Of a DNA stretch of 64,000 nt, positions 1-9,849 are shown piece by piece. The position numbers were made by a program, and so were the translations under genes. The notes under the pieces were generated by a model, which saw only the letters and a list, made by a program, of their open reading frames with translations, was not told where the DNA came from and did not search any database. Every line of letters begins with the position of its first letter. Within the stretch, counting starts at the first letter, position 1. The stretch is from Geminocystis sp. NIES-3708. Lineage in GTDB: Bacteria > Cyanobacteriota > Cyanobacteriia > Cyanobacteriales > Cyanobacteriaceae. The stretch lies in assembly GCF_001548095.1 (NCBI RefSeq), contig NZ_AP014815.1, forward strand, positions 372,001 through 436,000, given 5' to 3'.

Positions 1-186
1 TTAGATGTGGAAGAAACCATCGATTTTTCACAAATTATTGATCAAACCAGTATTGAAATGAAGCGATTAGGATGGACACAAGATCAAGGTAAAAAGTATT
101 TATTGGAAACCTATGGTAAAAAATCTCGTCATTTACTATCAGATGAGGAATTGATCGAATTTTTACAATATCTTAAAACTCAGTAG
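1..186 (+). CDS. C-terminal end of an unidentified protein (partial)
   Basis: An open frame enters from the left edge and stops with TAG at 184-186, giving 61 residues. The tail is acidic and predicted helical, and includes the run YGKKSRHLLSDEELIEFL near its end. I have a vague memory of similar C-terminal tails on several cyanobacterial proteins but cannot name the family, so no function is given. The start and most of the protein lie outside the window. Confidence 0.6.
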   Translation, partial: LDVEETIDFSQIIDQTSIEMKRLGWTQDQGKKYLLETYGKKSRHLLSDEELIEFLQYLKTQ

Positions 187-444
187 ATAAATTGTTTTAT
201 TGAGGCTTTTGTTTCATAAAAAATAGATATAGAATCAATTTAAGGTAATAAATGATCAAATTCAAATACTATTACAAAAATTCAAGATTGCCTATTGTCT
301 AAGCTTCGACTCCTTTAAAAAGTTGATTAAATATTCTCATAAAAGACAGTTATTGTTTTTTCTGACTGATACCTCTAAACTAAAATCATTAATTTAATCT
401 TTTATTTTAATCGATTTATCTTTATCCTTTTTCACCATAAGATT

Positions 445-1413
445 ATGAACCAATCCACTCAATTTTTAAGTCCTCAATTTTCTCGTTTCTGGTTACACTT
501 CTGTTTAGGATTTACCAGTTTTTTTAGTTATGCTTTGATTACTTCCTCTATAGGTCAAGATGCGATCGCTTTCGCAGGAATAGAGATAATGGTTGATCCT
601 TACAACGATTCCAACTTTGAACCATTGTCCATTGAAGCTCCATCAATTAAAACAAATCCATCAGCAAATAATAAAGCATTACCCACAACAAATCAAAATT
701 ATGGGATAGGAGAAATATTAATTAATGGTAATCCAACCCCCAAACCTCCGACTTTCAGTTCGGGAAATTTAATCAAATCAAATCAAACATTACCACAAAT
801 CCCTCTTCTATCCGAGCCTTACCGCAAACCGAATACAAATGATGAGATAAATCAAAATTCCACGGATGAAGAGATAACAGAAAAAACTAATGCAACACAA
901 TTATCTGTCTCCGTATCACCTTTTGATGAAACTCCCAAAGAAAATCAACCAAGTTTATCCTCCGAAAAAAGTGTTAAACCTGTCAGTAACTTATCAATTA
1001 ATTTAAGCCCCAATGCTTCTCCATCAAATAACAATACTTCCATCAATACTGAACAAAATATCAATACGTTGTCATCTCCATCAGTTTTAGGTAAAAGAAG
1101 AAGTTTAAATGATATTCTCGTATTTTCTACACCACCAGAAAACAACTCGAATAATTCTACTGTCAATTCTAAAACACCTGTTAATCAAGAATTATTACTA
1201 ACCACCAAAACTAATATCCATAAAATTTTGGTCAAAGTCAATAATGAAACTCAAGAATCTCAAGTGAGATCTCTTTACCCAGAAGCATTTAGGACAAATT
1301 TAAAAGGAGAGTCAATGCTACAAGTAGGAGTTTTTAGTAATAGCGAAACTGCCCAAGAAATATCTAATTCTTTACAAAAGATGGGCTTAAAAACTTTAAC
1401 AATTAATCACTAA
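445..1413 (+). CDS. Secreted or membrane-anchored protein with SPOR-like C-terminus
   Basis: The 322-residue product starts at ATG 445. A hydrophobic stretch at about residues 15-42 looks like a signal peptide or anchor. Residues about 60-260 are low-complexity, rich in Asn, Ser, Thr and Pro, as expected of an extended linker outside the cytoplasm. The last 35 residues (MLQVGVFSNSETAQEIS and following) have the pattern of a SPOR domain, a fold that binds denuded septal peptidoglycan, but they look like a short or partial copy. A role at the cell wall is inferred from this tail only. It stands alone on the plus strand, 274 bases before acpP. The linker would evolve fast, so homologues are probably recognisable only at the two ends. 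Confidence 0.6.
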   Translation: MNQSTQFLSPQFSRFWLHFCLGFTSFFSYALITSSIGQDAIAFAGIEIMVDPYNDSNFEPLSIEAPSIKTNPSANNKALPTTNQNYGIGEILINGNPTPKPPTFSSGNLIKSNQTLPQIPLLSEPYRKPNTNDEINQNSTDEEITEKTNATQLSVSVSPFDETPKENQPSLSSEKSVKPVSNLSINLSPNASPSNNNTSINTEQNINTLSSPSVLGKRRSLNDILVFSTPPENNSNNSTVNSKTPVNQELLLTTKTNIHKILVKVNNETQESQVRSLYPEAFRTNLKGESMLQVGVFSNSETAQEISNSLQKMGLKTLTINH

Positions 1414-1687
1414 TCATTAATCATTAGAATTTTTTGATAAGTCAGGCAATGGGCAAGAGTAATAATAATCGATTTTAAATTTCTTTTTTTGATATATCTA
1501 TTAACCATAGAACAATTTTATTTTGAACTCAATGATGCACTTGTTCCTTTTTTAGATATTATTATTAATTGCTTACCAAAAAAATGTAAACTTAAAAACA
1601 GTCACACCGTCTTGTATTGATTTTATTTCCTTCATTAAGGTAAAAACAACAAGCGGATTAATAAATAATACGAATATTCAAATAAAT

Positions 1688-1936
1688 ATGAACCAAGAAA
1701 TATTGCAAAGAGTACAAGAAATCGTAGTAGAACAATTAGACGTTGAAGCTGATCGTGTAACCCCTGAAGCTAATTTTGTGAATGACTTAGACGCAGATTC
1801 TTTAGACGTTGTAGAATTAGTGATGGCCTTAGAAGAAGCATTCGAGATCGAAATCGGTGATGAAGAAGCTGAGAAAATTGCCACCGTTGGAGATGCTGTT
1901 GCTCATATTGAAAGTAAAACTCAAGCGGCGGCTTAA
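1688..1936 (+). CDS. acpP: Acyl carrier protein
   Basis: This 82-residue acidic protein is the carrier that holds growing acyl chains as thioesters in type II fatty acid synthesis in the cytoplasm. The phosphopantetheine site is DSLD with Ser38, inside the usual ACP context [18 protein letters not shown], and the length is normal for the family. It lies 218 bases upstream of fabF on the same strand, the usual acpP-fabF order. The 274 bases before it hold no gene and probably contain its promoter. Identification is secure. Confidence 0.97.
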   Translation: MNQEILQRVQEIVVEQLDVEADRVTPEANFVNDLDADSLDVVELVMALEEAFEIEIGDEEAEKIATVGDAVAHIESKTQAAA

Positions 1937-2154
1937 TTAGTTCAATGATAGCCAATTTTTAGTAAATATATAAACTTCTTTTTGGTTATCTGAATTTTTA
2001 ATAATTTGACTTTTTTAACCCTTCAGGGAATAGCGAATAACTATTTTTTATTCCGCAACACCCTGTTAAGTATATTTTTAACAACTATTAAAATAAATTT
2101 TATAGATCATTTCTGCTATAAAAAAGGCGAATATTCATTTATATAAGAAACATT

Positions 2155-3408
2155 ATGAGTGATTCACAACGAAAAAGAGTTGTTGTTACTGGTTTAGGTG
2201 CAATAACTCCCATAGGTAATACGGTAGAAGATTATTGGCAAGGTTTAACAGAAGGTCGTAATGGCATTGGTTTAATTACTTGTTTTGACACCACTAATCA
2301 TACTTGTAAAATCGCTGGGGAAGTTAAAAACTTTGATCCTTTATCATACATGGATCGCAAAGAAGCCAAACGCATGGCAAGATTTTCTCAATTCGCCGTA
2401 GCCGCTAGTAAAGACGCTTTAAAAGATGCCAATTTAGTGATCAATGATGATAACGCTGATGATATAGGTATTGTCATTGGTACAGGAGTTGGAGGCTTAA
2501 GTGTCATGGAAGAACAAAACGAAGTATTACTAACGAAAGGACCAAGTCGAGTAACACCTTTTCTTGTACCAACGATGATCTCAAATATGGCGGCAGGTTT
2601 AACCGCTATTCATGTAGGAGCAAAAGGTCCTAACTCTTGCTCTGTAACAGCCTGTGCGGCGGGTTCAAATGCCATTGGAGATGCTTTTCGTCTAATTCAA
2701 GGGGGCTATGCTAAAGCTATGATTTGTGGCGGTACAGAAGCCGCTATTACTCCTTTAGCGATGGCTGGTTTTGCGTCAGCGAAGGCTTTATCTACCCGTA
2801 ATGATAGCCCTGAAACCGCTAGTCGTCCTTTTGATCAAGATCGTGATGGTTTTGTGATGGGTGAAGGTTGCGGTATTTTAATTTTAGAGGAAAGAGAACA
2901 GGCTTTAGCACGGGGTGCAAGAATTTATGCTGAAATGGTGGGTTATGGCATGACTTGTGATGCTTATCATATGACTTCTCCTGTTCCCGAAGGATTAGGT
3001 GCTACAAAAGCTATTGAATTAGCCTTAAAAGACGGAAACTTAAGCCCCTCTGACATCAGTTATGTAAATGCTCATGGAACAAGTACTTCTGCTAATGACA
3101 CTACCGAAACTAAGGCAATTAAACGAGCTTTAGGTGATAATGCTTATAAAATTGTTGTTAGTTCAACTAAATCTATGACGGGTCATCTTTTAGGCGGTTC
3201 AGGTGGCATCGAAGCCGTAGCAACGGTTTTAGCGGTCGCCAATGATCAAGTACCTCCTACCATTAACTTAAAAAACCCAGATGTTGAATGTGATTTGGAC
3301 TATGTTGCCAATGAAAGCCGTAAGGTAACAGTAAATGTAGCTTTATCTAACTCTTTTGGCTTTGGTGGTCATAATGTGACGATCGCTTTTCGCAAACACG
3401 AACCATAA
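2155..3408 (+). CDS. fabF: Beta-ketoacyl-ACP synthase II
   Basis: A 417-residue thiolase-fold condensing enzyme that extends acyl-ACP with malonyl-ACP in fatty acid elongation. The Cys-His-His triad is visible: Cys167 in SVTACAAGSNAIGDA, His307 in NAHGTSTSAND and His344 in SMTGHLLGG. The N-terminus RVVVTGLGAITPIG and the C-terminal SNSFGFGGHN motif are also typical. Length matches the family. It follows acpP, which supplies its substrate. FabF rather than FabB is chosen because the length, motifs and acpP neighbour fit FabF, the usual cyanobacterial enzyme. Confidence 0.96.
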   Translation: MSDSQRKRVVVTGLGAITPIGNTVEDYWQGLTEGRNGIGLITCFDTTNHTCKIAGEVKNFDPLSYMDRKEAKRMARFSQFAVAASKDALKDANLVINDDNADDIGIVIGTGVGGLSVMEEQNEVLLTKGPSRVTPFLVPTMISNMAAGLTAIHVGAKGPNSCSVTACAAGSNAIGDAFRLIQGGYAKAMICGGTEAAITPLAMAGFASAKALSTRNDSPETASRPFDQDRDGFVMGEGCGILILEEREQALARGARIYAEMVGYGMTCDAYHMTSPVPEGLGATKAIELALKDGNLSPSDISYVNAHGTSTSANDTTETKAIKRALGDNAYKIVVSSTKSMTGHLLGGSGGIEAVATVLAVANDQVPPTINLKNPDVECDLDYVANESRKVTVNVALSNSFGFGGHNVTIAFRKHEP

Positions 3409-3474
3409 GATTTTTTTTTACATCAGTTTTATCATCGAGAATATTAACAAAATAATTGGAGTTTGATCACAACC

Positions 3475-4161
3475 CTAATTATTTTGTAGTTCTTCTTTGA
3501 GCAATTTTTGATAAATTTGAGGTAAATGCTGAGTCATCATATTATTCTCAATACCATAGCCCAAACTTGTCCATGTGGGAGATAATAGTTCTAAAACTCG
3601 CTGGATTTCACCTTTTTCTAATAGTTTGGCTATATCTTCATTCCATGCTTTAGAATCAGTCAGCCAATTATATAATACTTGATCTTGATATTTTGGCTCA
3701 AAACTATAATCTTTCCACAGAAAAAATTTTGAGGGGTTAGGATGATATACTGCGGCTTTTTCTGCCCAAGTTGTATTTAAAAATTGGTATCGACCAGAAG
3801 CAGTCGTACATTTGCCTTCATTTGGTCCATTAACAATGGTAATACATAAGTCTGGATGTTTACTCAAATCTTTAACATATTTTCCACTATAGATAACGTG
3901 ATAAGGATTAATATAATTTGATTCACTAGCACTGATGGTACGCATTAATGCTCTAACATAAGGATTTCCACCTTCCATTACTAATGGTGGACTACCATAT
4001 ATACTAGAAATAATTTGTTGACTGGCTTTTTTTAACTGGGTTTTTTTCTCTTGGATAATGATATTTAGTAATCCTGATAACATGATGAGAATAATCAAGG
4101 TTTTAAGTATATTACCGAGTTGTGCGGAGAAATTTTGTTTACTATTACTTAAATTAGTCAT
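3475..4161 (-). CDS. Membrane-anchored lambda-endolysin-type muramidase
   Basis: The 228-residue product has one hydrophobic segment at about residues 19-36, then a catalytic domain from about 65 to 225. That domain resembles lambda endolysin R / phage-type muramidases (GH104-like): RALMRTISASES with probable catalytic Glu80, a central Y..SGKYVKDLSKHP block, and TTASGRYQFLNTTW. Such enzymes cleave the glycan strand of peptidoglycan. Because the segment is an N-terminal anchor, the domain is predicted to face the periplasm. No holin or other phage gene is near, so it is probably a host wall enzyme rather than prophage debris. It is divergently placed, 224 bases from the TolQ-like operon at 4386. 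Confidence 0.78.
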   Translation of the reverse strand: MTNLSNSKQNFSAQLGNILKTLIILIMLSGLLNIIIQEKKTQLKKASQQIISSIYGSPPLVMEGGNPYVRALMRTISASESNYINPYHVIYSGKYVKDLSKHPDLCITIVNGPNEGKCTTASGRYQFLNTTWAEKAAVYHPNPSKFFLWKDYSFEPKYQDQVLYNWLTDSKAWNEDIAKLLEKGEIQRVLELLSPTWTSLGYGIENNMMTQHLPQIYQKLLKEELQNN

Positions 4162-4385
4162 ACTATTTACAGGTTACTATGAACATTCACACCTAAAGGT
4201 TCTTATCTATCATATATTAATCCGCTATAGCAATCTTAAATAAATTGTGAAAAATAGATGTTAGTTTATTTTTTCATTTCTATAGTAATATTTCATACTG
4301 ATCATTTATTATTGGTTATTTATTTTTGTATTATTCTTCTTCAGATCTTAAGATAAGATAGAAACTTACTAAAAAAATCACAATC

Positions 4386-5822
4386 ATGACTAAAATAAAA
4401 ACTCATAGTCGTCAAGAATTAGACATTAATTTTTTTACTGCCTTTACTGCTGCATTAGTTTTAACAGTTATAATTTACATTCTTTTTTTGCCCCTTAAAG
4501 AATCCTATGTGGGAGTTTTATTATACCAAAGAGGTTTAACTCAATATTTCACAGTTTTTTTTGCTTCTTTAGTAGCAGTCATTAGTATTAATAAATACTT
4601 AAAAATTCAAACGGAGCAAAAAGTTTTAAAAAAAATTGGTTTGCCAGAAAAAATTTCTTTTGATAATCATAAATCAGCACAATTAATACATATTCAAGAA
4701 GATTTTGCTCAAAGTGATAGTATGATTACTGGAAGATTGGCGAGAATTTTAAATGCTTATATTCTGTCGGGTAGTCGAAAAATAGTCACAGAATTAGCTT
4801 TAGATGATAGTTCATTTTATCTTAGTGCTTCTGAATCTTCTTACGCTTTACCCAGAATATTAGTTTGGGCGATTCCATTATTAGGATTTATCGGTACAGT
4901 ATTAGGTATCAGCAGTGCAGTTAATGGTTTTAATGGTTTTTTAGATAATAGTGCGGAAATTGAACAAATTAAAGAAGGTATTGGCACAGTTACCAGTGGT
5001 TTAGCAGTGGCATTTGATACAACTTTATTAGCACTTCTTCTTAGTGTTGCGGTAATGATTCCTTTAGTTTTAGTCGAAAGAATGGAATCACAGTTATTAT
5101 TAGCAACAGAAATTTATATTAATGATCATATTTTACCTCGATTAAAAGAGAATAATGAGCCTCAAGAATCAATATTAAATAATGATACTTTAATTCAAAC
5201 AGTTAATAAGGCTATTGATAATAAATTACCTACAAAAGAAGAGTTAATTCAACCCATAAAAGATGCTTTACCTACTCCTCAAGATTTGATAAACCCTGCG
5301 GAAATTTATGCCAAGGAAGCCGCTAAAAATTTACTAGAGCAATTTATTCATCAATTTCATGAAATTAGTGCCAAAGAAATAGAATTAATTAATAGTTTAA
5401 AACAAATAAACAAGACAATTTTAGAAGATAGAGATAATTTTTTACAAACTTTTGGACAACAAAATGATTTAAACCATTCAATTATTATAAATATTAAGGA
5501 ATTAGTCGATTTAGTGAAACAAAATAATGAAGATAATAGTCATAGTTTAAATGAAAAAACTCAGGTTATTAGTAGTGAATTAAGTAAAGCGGCTTTAAGT
5601 TTAGAAGAAAAAGTTATATCTTTAGAGAAGTCTAGTGCAAAAATTGCTGAACTTAATCAATTACAATCTAGTTTAGAAAAAGTTGTTGAGGTATTAAATA
5701 ATGTGGGAGAAATGCAAAAAACTTTAAGCAATATACAAGATAAAATTGAACTTTTACAACCAACTTTACAGGATTTAAGTAAGCCTAGAATTATTAGATT
5801 AGTTGAGCAAATTGAACAGTAA
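4386..5822 (+). CDS. MotA/TolQ/ExbB-like proton channel subunit with long coiled-coil tail
   Basis: The 478-residue protein has four predicted membrane segments at about 15-37, 53-72, 157-182 and 200-230. The last two carry the family signature: PLLGFIGTVLGISSAVNGF, then a Gly/Thr-rich helix IGTVTSGLAVAFDTTLLALL, matching the pore helices of TolQ/ExbB/MotA. Residues about 290-478 are polar and heptad-like and would form a long cytoplasmic coiled coil, which TolQ and ExbB lack but ZorA of the Zorya defence system has. Proteins of this family use proton flow to drive a B-type partner; two candidate partners follow at 5880 and 6361 in the same operon. The task of the complex is unknown. None of the usual ExbB/TolQ cargo genes (tonB, tolA, tolB, pal) is adjacent. 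Confidence 0.85.
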   Translation: MTKIKTHSRQELDINFFTAFTAALVLTVIIYILFLPLKESYVGVLLYQRGLTQYFTVFFASLVAVISINKYLKIQTEQKVLKKIGLPEKISFDNHKSAQLIHIQEDFAQSDSMITGRLARILNAYILSGSRKIVTELALDDSSFYLSASESSYALPRILVWAIPLLGFIGTVLGISSAVNGFNGFLDNSAEIEQIKEGIGTVTSGLAVAFDTTLLALLLSVAVMIPLVLVERMESQLLLATEIYINDHILPRLKENNEPQESILNNDTLIQTVNKAIDNKLPTKEELIQPIKDALPTPQDLINPAEIYAKEAAKNLLEQFIHQFHEISAKEIELINSLKQINKTILEDRDNFLQTFGQQNDLNHSIIINIKELVDLVKQNNEDNSHSLNEKTQVISSELSKAALSLEEKVISLEKSSAKIAELNQLQSSLEKVVEVLNNVGEMQKTLSNIQDKIELLQPTLQDLSKPRIIRLVEQIEQ

Positions 5823-5879
5823 ATTATATATTAGAAATCGACAAATATAATTATTAACTATTAATTATTCATTATTAAA

Positions 5880-6332
5880 ATGCGTAGGCGATCGAAATCA
5901 AATAAAATAGAATTAGAATTGTTCCCTTTTTTATCAGTTTTAGCTTGTACTATTGGTAGTTTAATTTTACTAATCATAGTTTTAAGCACAGAAACTTTAA
6001 AAGATAATCCAGAAGTAACAATTATTGCTAAAACAGAAGCAGGTGGTGTGAATAAAAAAAAACAACCCCGTTATATTGAGTGTCAAAAAGATGGAGTCGT
6101 TATTTATCCTAGTCAAGAATTTATATCAAAAAATGAACTTAGTAAACCTAATTCTAAACTAGCTAATTTTATCAAAGAAATTAAAAAAAATAAAGATAAA
6201 GAATATGTTATTGTGGCAGTTAGACCTAATGGAATTGATGTTTTTCAAAAAGTAAGAGATCTTATTGAAAAAGAAGAAATTGATATAGGTTATGAACCGA
6301 TAGAAGAAAATTGGAAATTAAAAATTCAATAG
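5880..6332 (+). CDS. ExbD/TolR-like small membrane protein lacking the membrane Asp
   Basis: The 150-residue protein has a basic start (MRRRSKSNK), one membrane segment at about 14-36 and a C-terminal domain at about 75-150. Aligned by eye to ExbD/TolR, the usual PFLDVLL motif appears as PFLSVLA, so the proton-carrying Asp is Ser19. The end of the protein (VRPNGIDVFQKVRDLIEK, then IGYEPIEENW) resembles the end of the next gene's product, so the two are probably paralogous partners. The ATG is 57 bases after the channel gene. It is placed in the ExbD/TolR group by motif position and context. Whether it is a true stator subunit or only a structural partner cannot be told from sequence alone. 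Confidence 0.7.
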   Translation: MRRRSKSNKIELELFPFLSVLACTIGSLILLIIVLSTETLKDNPEVTIIAKTEAGGVNKKKQPRYIECQKDGVVIYPSQEFISKNELSKPNSKLANFIKEIKKNKDKEYVIVAVRPNGIDVFQKVRDLIEKEEIDIGYEPIEENWKLKIQ

Positions 6333-6360
6333 CAAAAATTATTATAACGTTGATAAAATA

Positions 6361-7062
6361 ATGAGAGGAAGAAGAATCAGAAAAACTAATCATCCGGGTC
6401 AAAATTTAGATTCATTTTTAGATATTTTGACAAATACCGTAGGAGTTTTAATGTTTATTGGCTTATTTCTTAGTTTATTAGCTGTAGAAGCTGGAACAAT
6501 TATTCGTACTCCTTTACGAACAGAAACAGATAAACAAGGACGTTTTTTTGAAGTTAGAAATAATCAAATTTTTTATTTAAGTGATCCTAAATTAGAAGAA
6601 GAAATTGATCAAATTTTGATTACCTTACCCAATTGTAAAACCCCTGAAATACCTGAAAATATTCCTTCTTATTTATATAGTTTGTATATGCAACAAATAG
6701 AAGAATATGATCAATGTATAAAACAAAGAAATATTAAACTAGAAAATTTTTATTATGATAACGGAAATTATTTAATTTCATTTACTAATCAAGGTTCACT
6801 AAAATATGATGCTAATTCCTCATCTCAAGGAGAAGATTCTAAACAATTAAAAAATGAGAATTCTAATTTTATTAACACTTTAAAACAATTAAATCCTGAA
6901 GTAAATTACCTTGCTTTTATTGTACGCCCCGATAGTTTTGAAGCCTTTAGAGTAGCTAGAGAAAAGGCTTGGAGTCTTGGTTTTGAAGTGGGTTGGGAAC
7001 CTATTTCTCAAGATCGAGTTTTAGTTTTTGGCTCTGGTGGTAGATCTATTGGTGTACAATAA
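6361..7062 (+). CDS. ExbD/TolR-like membrane protein retaining the membrane Asp
   Basis: The 233-residue product has a basic start (MRGRRIRK), one membrane segment at about 18-43 and a periplasmic region. The segment begins NLDSFLDILTNTVG, which puts Asp21 at the position of the functional Asp of ExbD/TolR/MotB. The C-terminal part (FIVRPDSFEAFRVARE, then GFEVGWEPI) matches the end of the preceding protein. It starts 28 bases after that gene and completes the three-gene operon. The middle (about 45-165) is a poorly conserved insert not seen in the shorter partner. Assignment to the ExbD-like group rests on the Asp motif and context. Confidence 0.72.
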   Translation: MRGRRIRKTNHPGQNLDSFLDILTNTVGVLMFIGLFLSLLAVEAGTIIRTPLRTETDKQGRFFEVRNNQIFYLSDPKLEEEIDQILITLPNCKTPEIPENIPSYLYSLYMQQIEEYDQCIKQRNIKLENFYYDNGNYLISFTNQGSLKYDANSSSQGEDSKQLKNENSNFINTLKQLNPEVNYLAFIVRPDSFEAFRVAREKAWSLGFEVGWEPISQDRVLVFGSGGRSIGVQ

Positions 7063-7127
7063 TAATCTATTTTATCATCAATTATAATATAAAGATAGTA
7101 TCAGTAAATTATCTTTTTCTCTTTTTC

Positions 7128-7341
7128 AGGTTCACCTCAGTTCAATGTAAAAAACTTTGAAAAATAAAGGTTTAAGACTGGTGATATACCAAATTTTAGT
7201 CACTGAAAAAAATTAAATTTTGATAAATAATTATCGAAAATCAATTTGAATAAATGTTTAAATTAATTCTCTTCTAATCTCCTATTTATCTAGTTCCCTA
7301 GTCTCATCTTATCGCCAACAAATTTATATCGCATTCAGGTA
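7128..7341 (+). repeat. MITE-like dispersed repeat, copy A
   Basis: This non-coding stretch before ruvA aligns by eye along most of its length with 42395-42584 and, over its right end, with 21421-21480. Shared blocks include gtttaagactg(g/a)tga, aatcaattt, tagttccctagtctcatct and gccaacaaatttat. The left end (CACCTCAGTTC) and the complement of the right end (TACCTGAATTC) form an imperfect terminal inverted repeat. It contains no reading frame of note. The size of about 210 bases and the inverted ends suggest a MITE-like element. Confidence 0.6.
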
Positions 7342-7976
7342 TGTTCAGTTATTTTAAAGGTATAATAGACAATATTATTATTAATAATAATCGGAATATT
7401 TTAATTTTAGAAGTTAATAATATTGGCTATGAAATTCAAATACCTAGTCGTTTTGCTAGACAACTAGACATTAATTCTAAAACGATAATTCAAATTTTTA
7501 CCCATTTTCAAGTAAGAGATGATCAACATATTCTTTATGGTTTTTCTGTTGCGGCTGAAAGAGATTTATTTCGTCAATTGATCGCTATTTCTGGCATTGG
7601 TTCACAATCTGCCATTGCTTTAATTGATACATTAGGACTAGAAGACTTAGTACAAGCCATTGTAACGGGAAATATTCGTTTACTAACAAAAACTCCCGGA
7701 GTCGGACAAAAAACGGCGGAAAGAATTGCCTTAGAATTAAAAACTAAACTATCACAATGGCGTATTTCTGCGGGAATTAATCTCAACACAATTCATGTTT
7801 TACCCAATGCGGAAATTATGGCAGATTTAGAAATGACTTTACTAGCTTTAGGTTATACAAATAACGAAATACAACAAGCAATCTCTGTTATCAGTCAAGA
7901 TAATTTATTACAAAAAAATCCTCATGTAGAGGAATGGATTAGAAATGCTATTGCCTTTTTATCTTTAAATACTTAG
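7341..7976 (+). CDS. ruvA: Holliday junction branch migration protein RuvA
   Basis: The 211-residue protein binds four-way DNA junctions and positions the RuvB helicase. The N-terminal OB-fold (MFSYFKGIIDNIII) is followed by helix-hairpin-helix motifs: ISGIGSQSAIALID and KTPGVGQKTAERIALELK. The C-terminal RuvB-binding domain includes DLEMTLLALGYTNNEI. Length is normal for cyanobacteria. ruvB is not adjacent, and ruvC lies 16 kb away at 24041, as is common in cyanobacteria. The upstream region is occupied by a MITE-like repeat that ends at the start codon. Confidence 0.96.
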   Translation: MFSYFKGIIDNIIINNNRNILILEVNNIGYEIQIPSRFARQLDINSKTIIQIFTHFQVRDDQHILYGFSVAAERDLFRQLIAISGIGSQSAIALIDTLGLEDLVQAIVTGNIRLLTKTPGVGQKTAERIALELKTKLSQWRISAGINLNTIHVLPNAEIMADLEMTLLALGYTNNEIQQAISVISQDNLLQKNPHVEEWIRNAIAFLSLNT

Positions 7977-8027
7977 TAAGTATTACTATATTTCAGTTGA
8001 TTTATTCTCTAGGTGAAGATAACCGTA

Positions 8028-8054
8028 TTAGCACTCAGACCCGAAGAGCGCTAA
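8028..8054 (+). promoter_or_regulatory. CIRCE operator of groEL
   Basis: The site reads TTAGCACTC, nine bases, GAGCGCTAA, which matches the CIRCE consensus TTAGCACTC-N9-GAGTGCTAA with one mismatch in the right arm. It ends 36 bases before the groEL start. CIRCE is the binding site of the heat-shock repressor HrcA, so this groEL is predicted to be derepressed by heat. Confidence 0.92.
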
Positions 8055-8069
8055 ATTGATGTATGGTGA

Positions 8070-9767
<1,698 letters not shown>

Positions 9768-9783
9768 CAATTGACAGTTAACG

Positions 9784-9849
9784 ACAATTAACAATTAACA
9801 ATTAACAAGTTTTCCCCTCTTTTTCTAATTCCTAATTCCTAATTCTTAA
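9784..9849. repeat. Heptamer short tandem repeats (AACAATT and CCTAATT)
   Basis: Between the convergent groEL and aqpZ genes lie about three copies of the heptad AACAATT followed by about three copies of CCTAATT. Short tandem heptamers of this kind are common between genes in cyanobacteria and probably arise by slippage. Similar runs occur at 33166, 49488 and 63040. Confidence 0.75.

Noticed and set aside
945-1166. Minus-strand frame inside the SPOR-tailed gene, and similar antisense frames inside groEL, fabF/acpP, murJ, ndhF, ppk2 and mutL
   Set aside because: They are shadows of the true genes, with no ribosome binding site and no family resemblance.
3475-4161. Prophage lysis gene
   Set aside because: No holin, spanin, integrase or structural phage gene is near and the protein has its own membrane anchor.
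4386-7062. Complete Zorya phage-defence system
   Set aside because: The A subunit has a ZorA-like tail, but no ZorC, ZorD or ZorE gene follows and the B proteins lack a recognisable OmpA-like domain. ruvA comes next.
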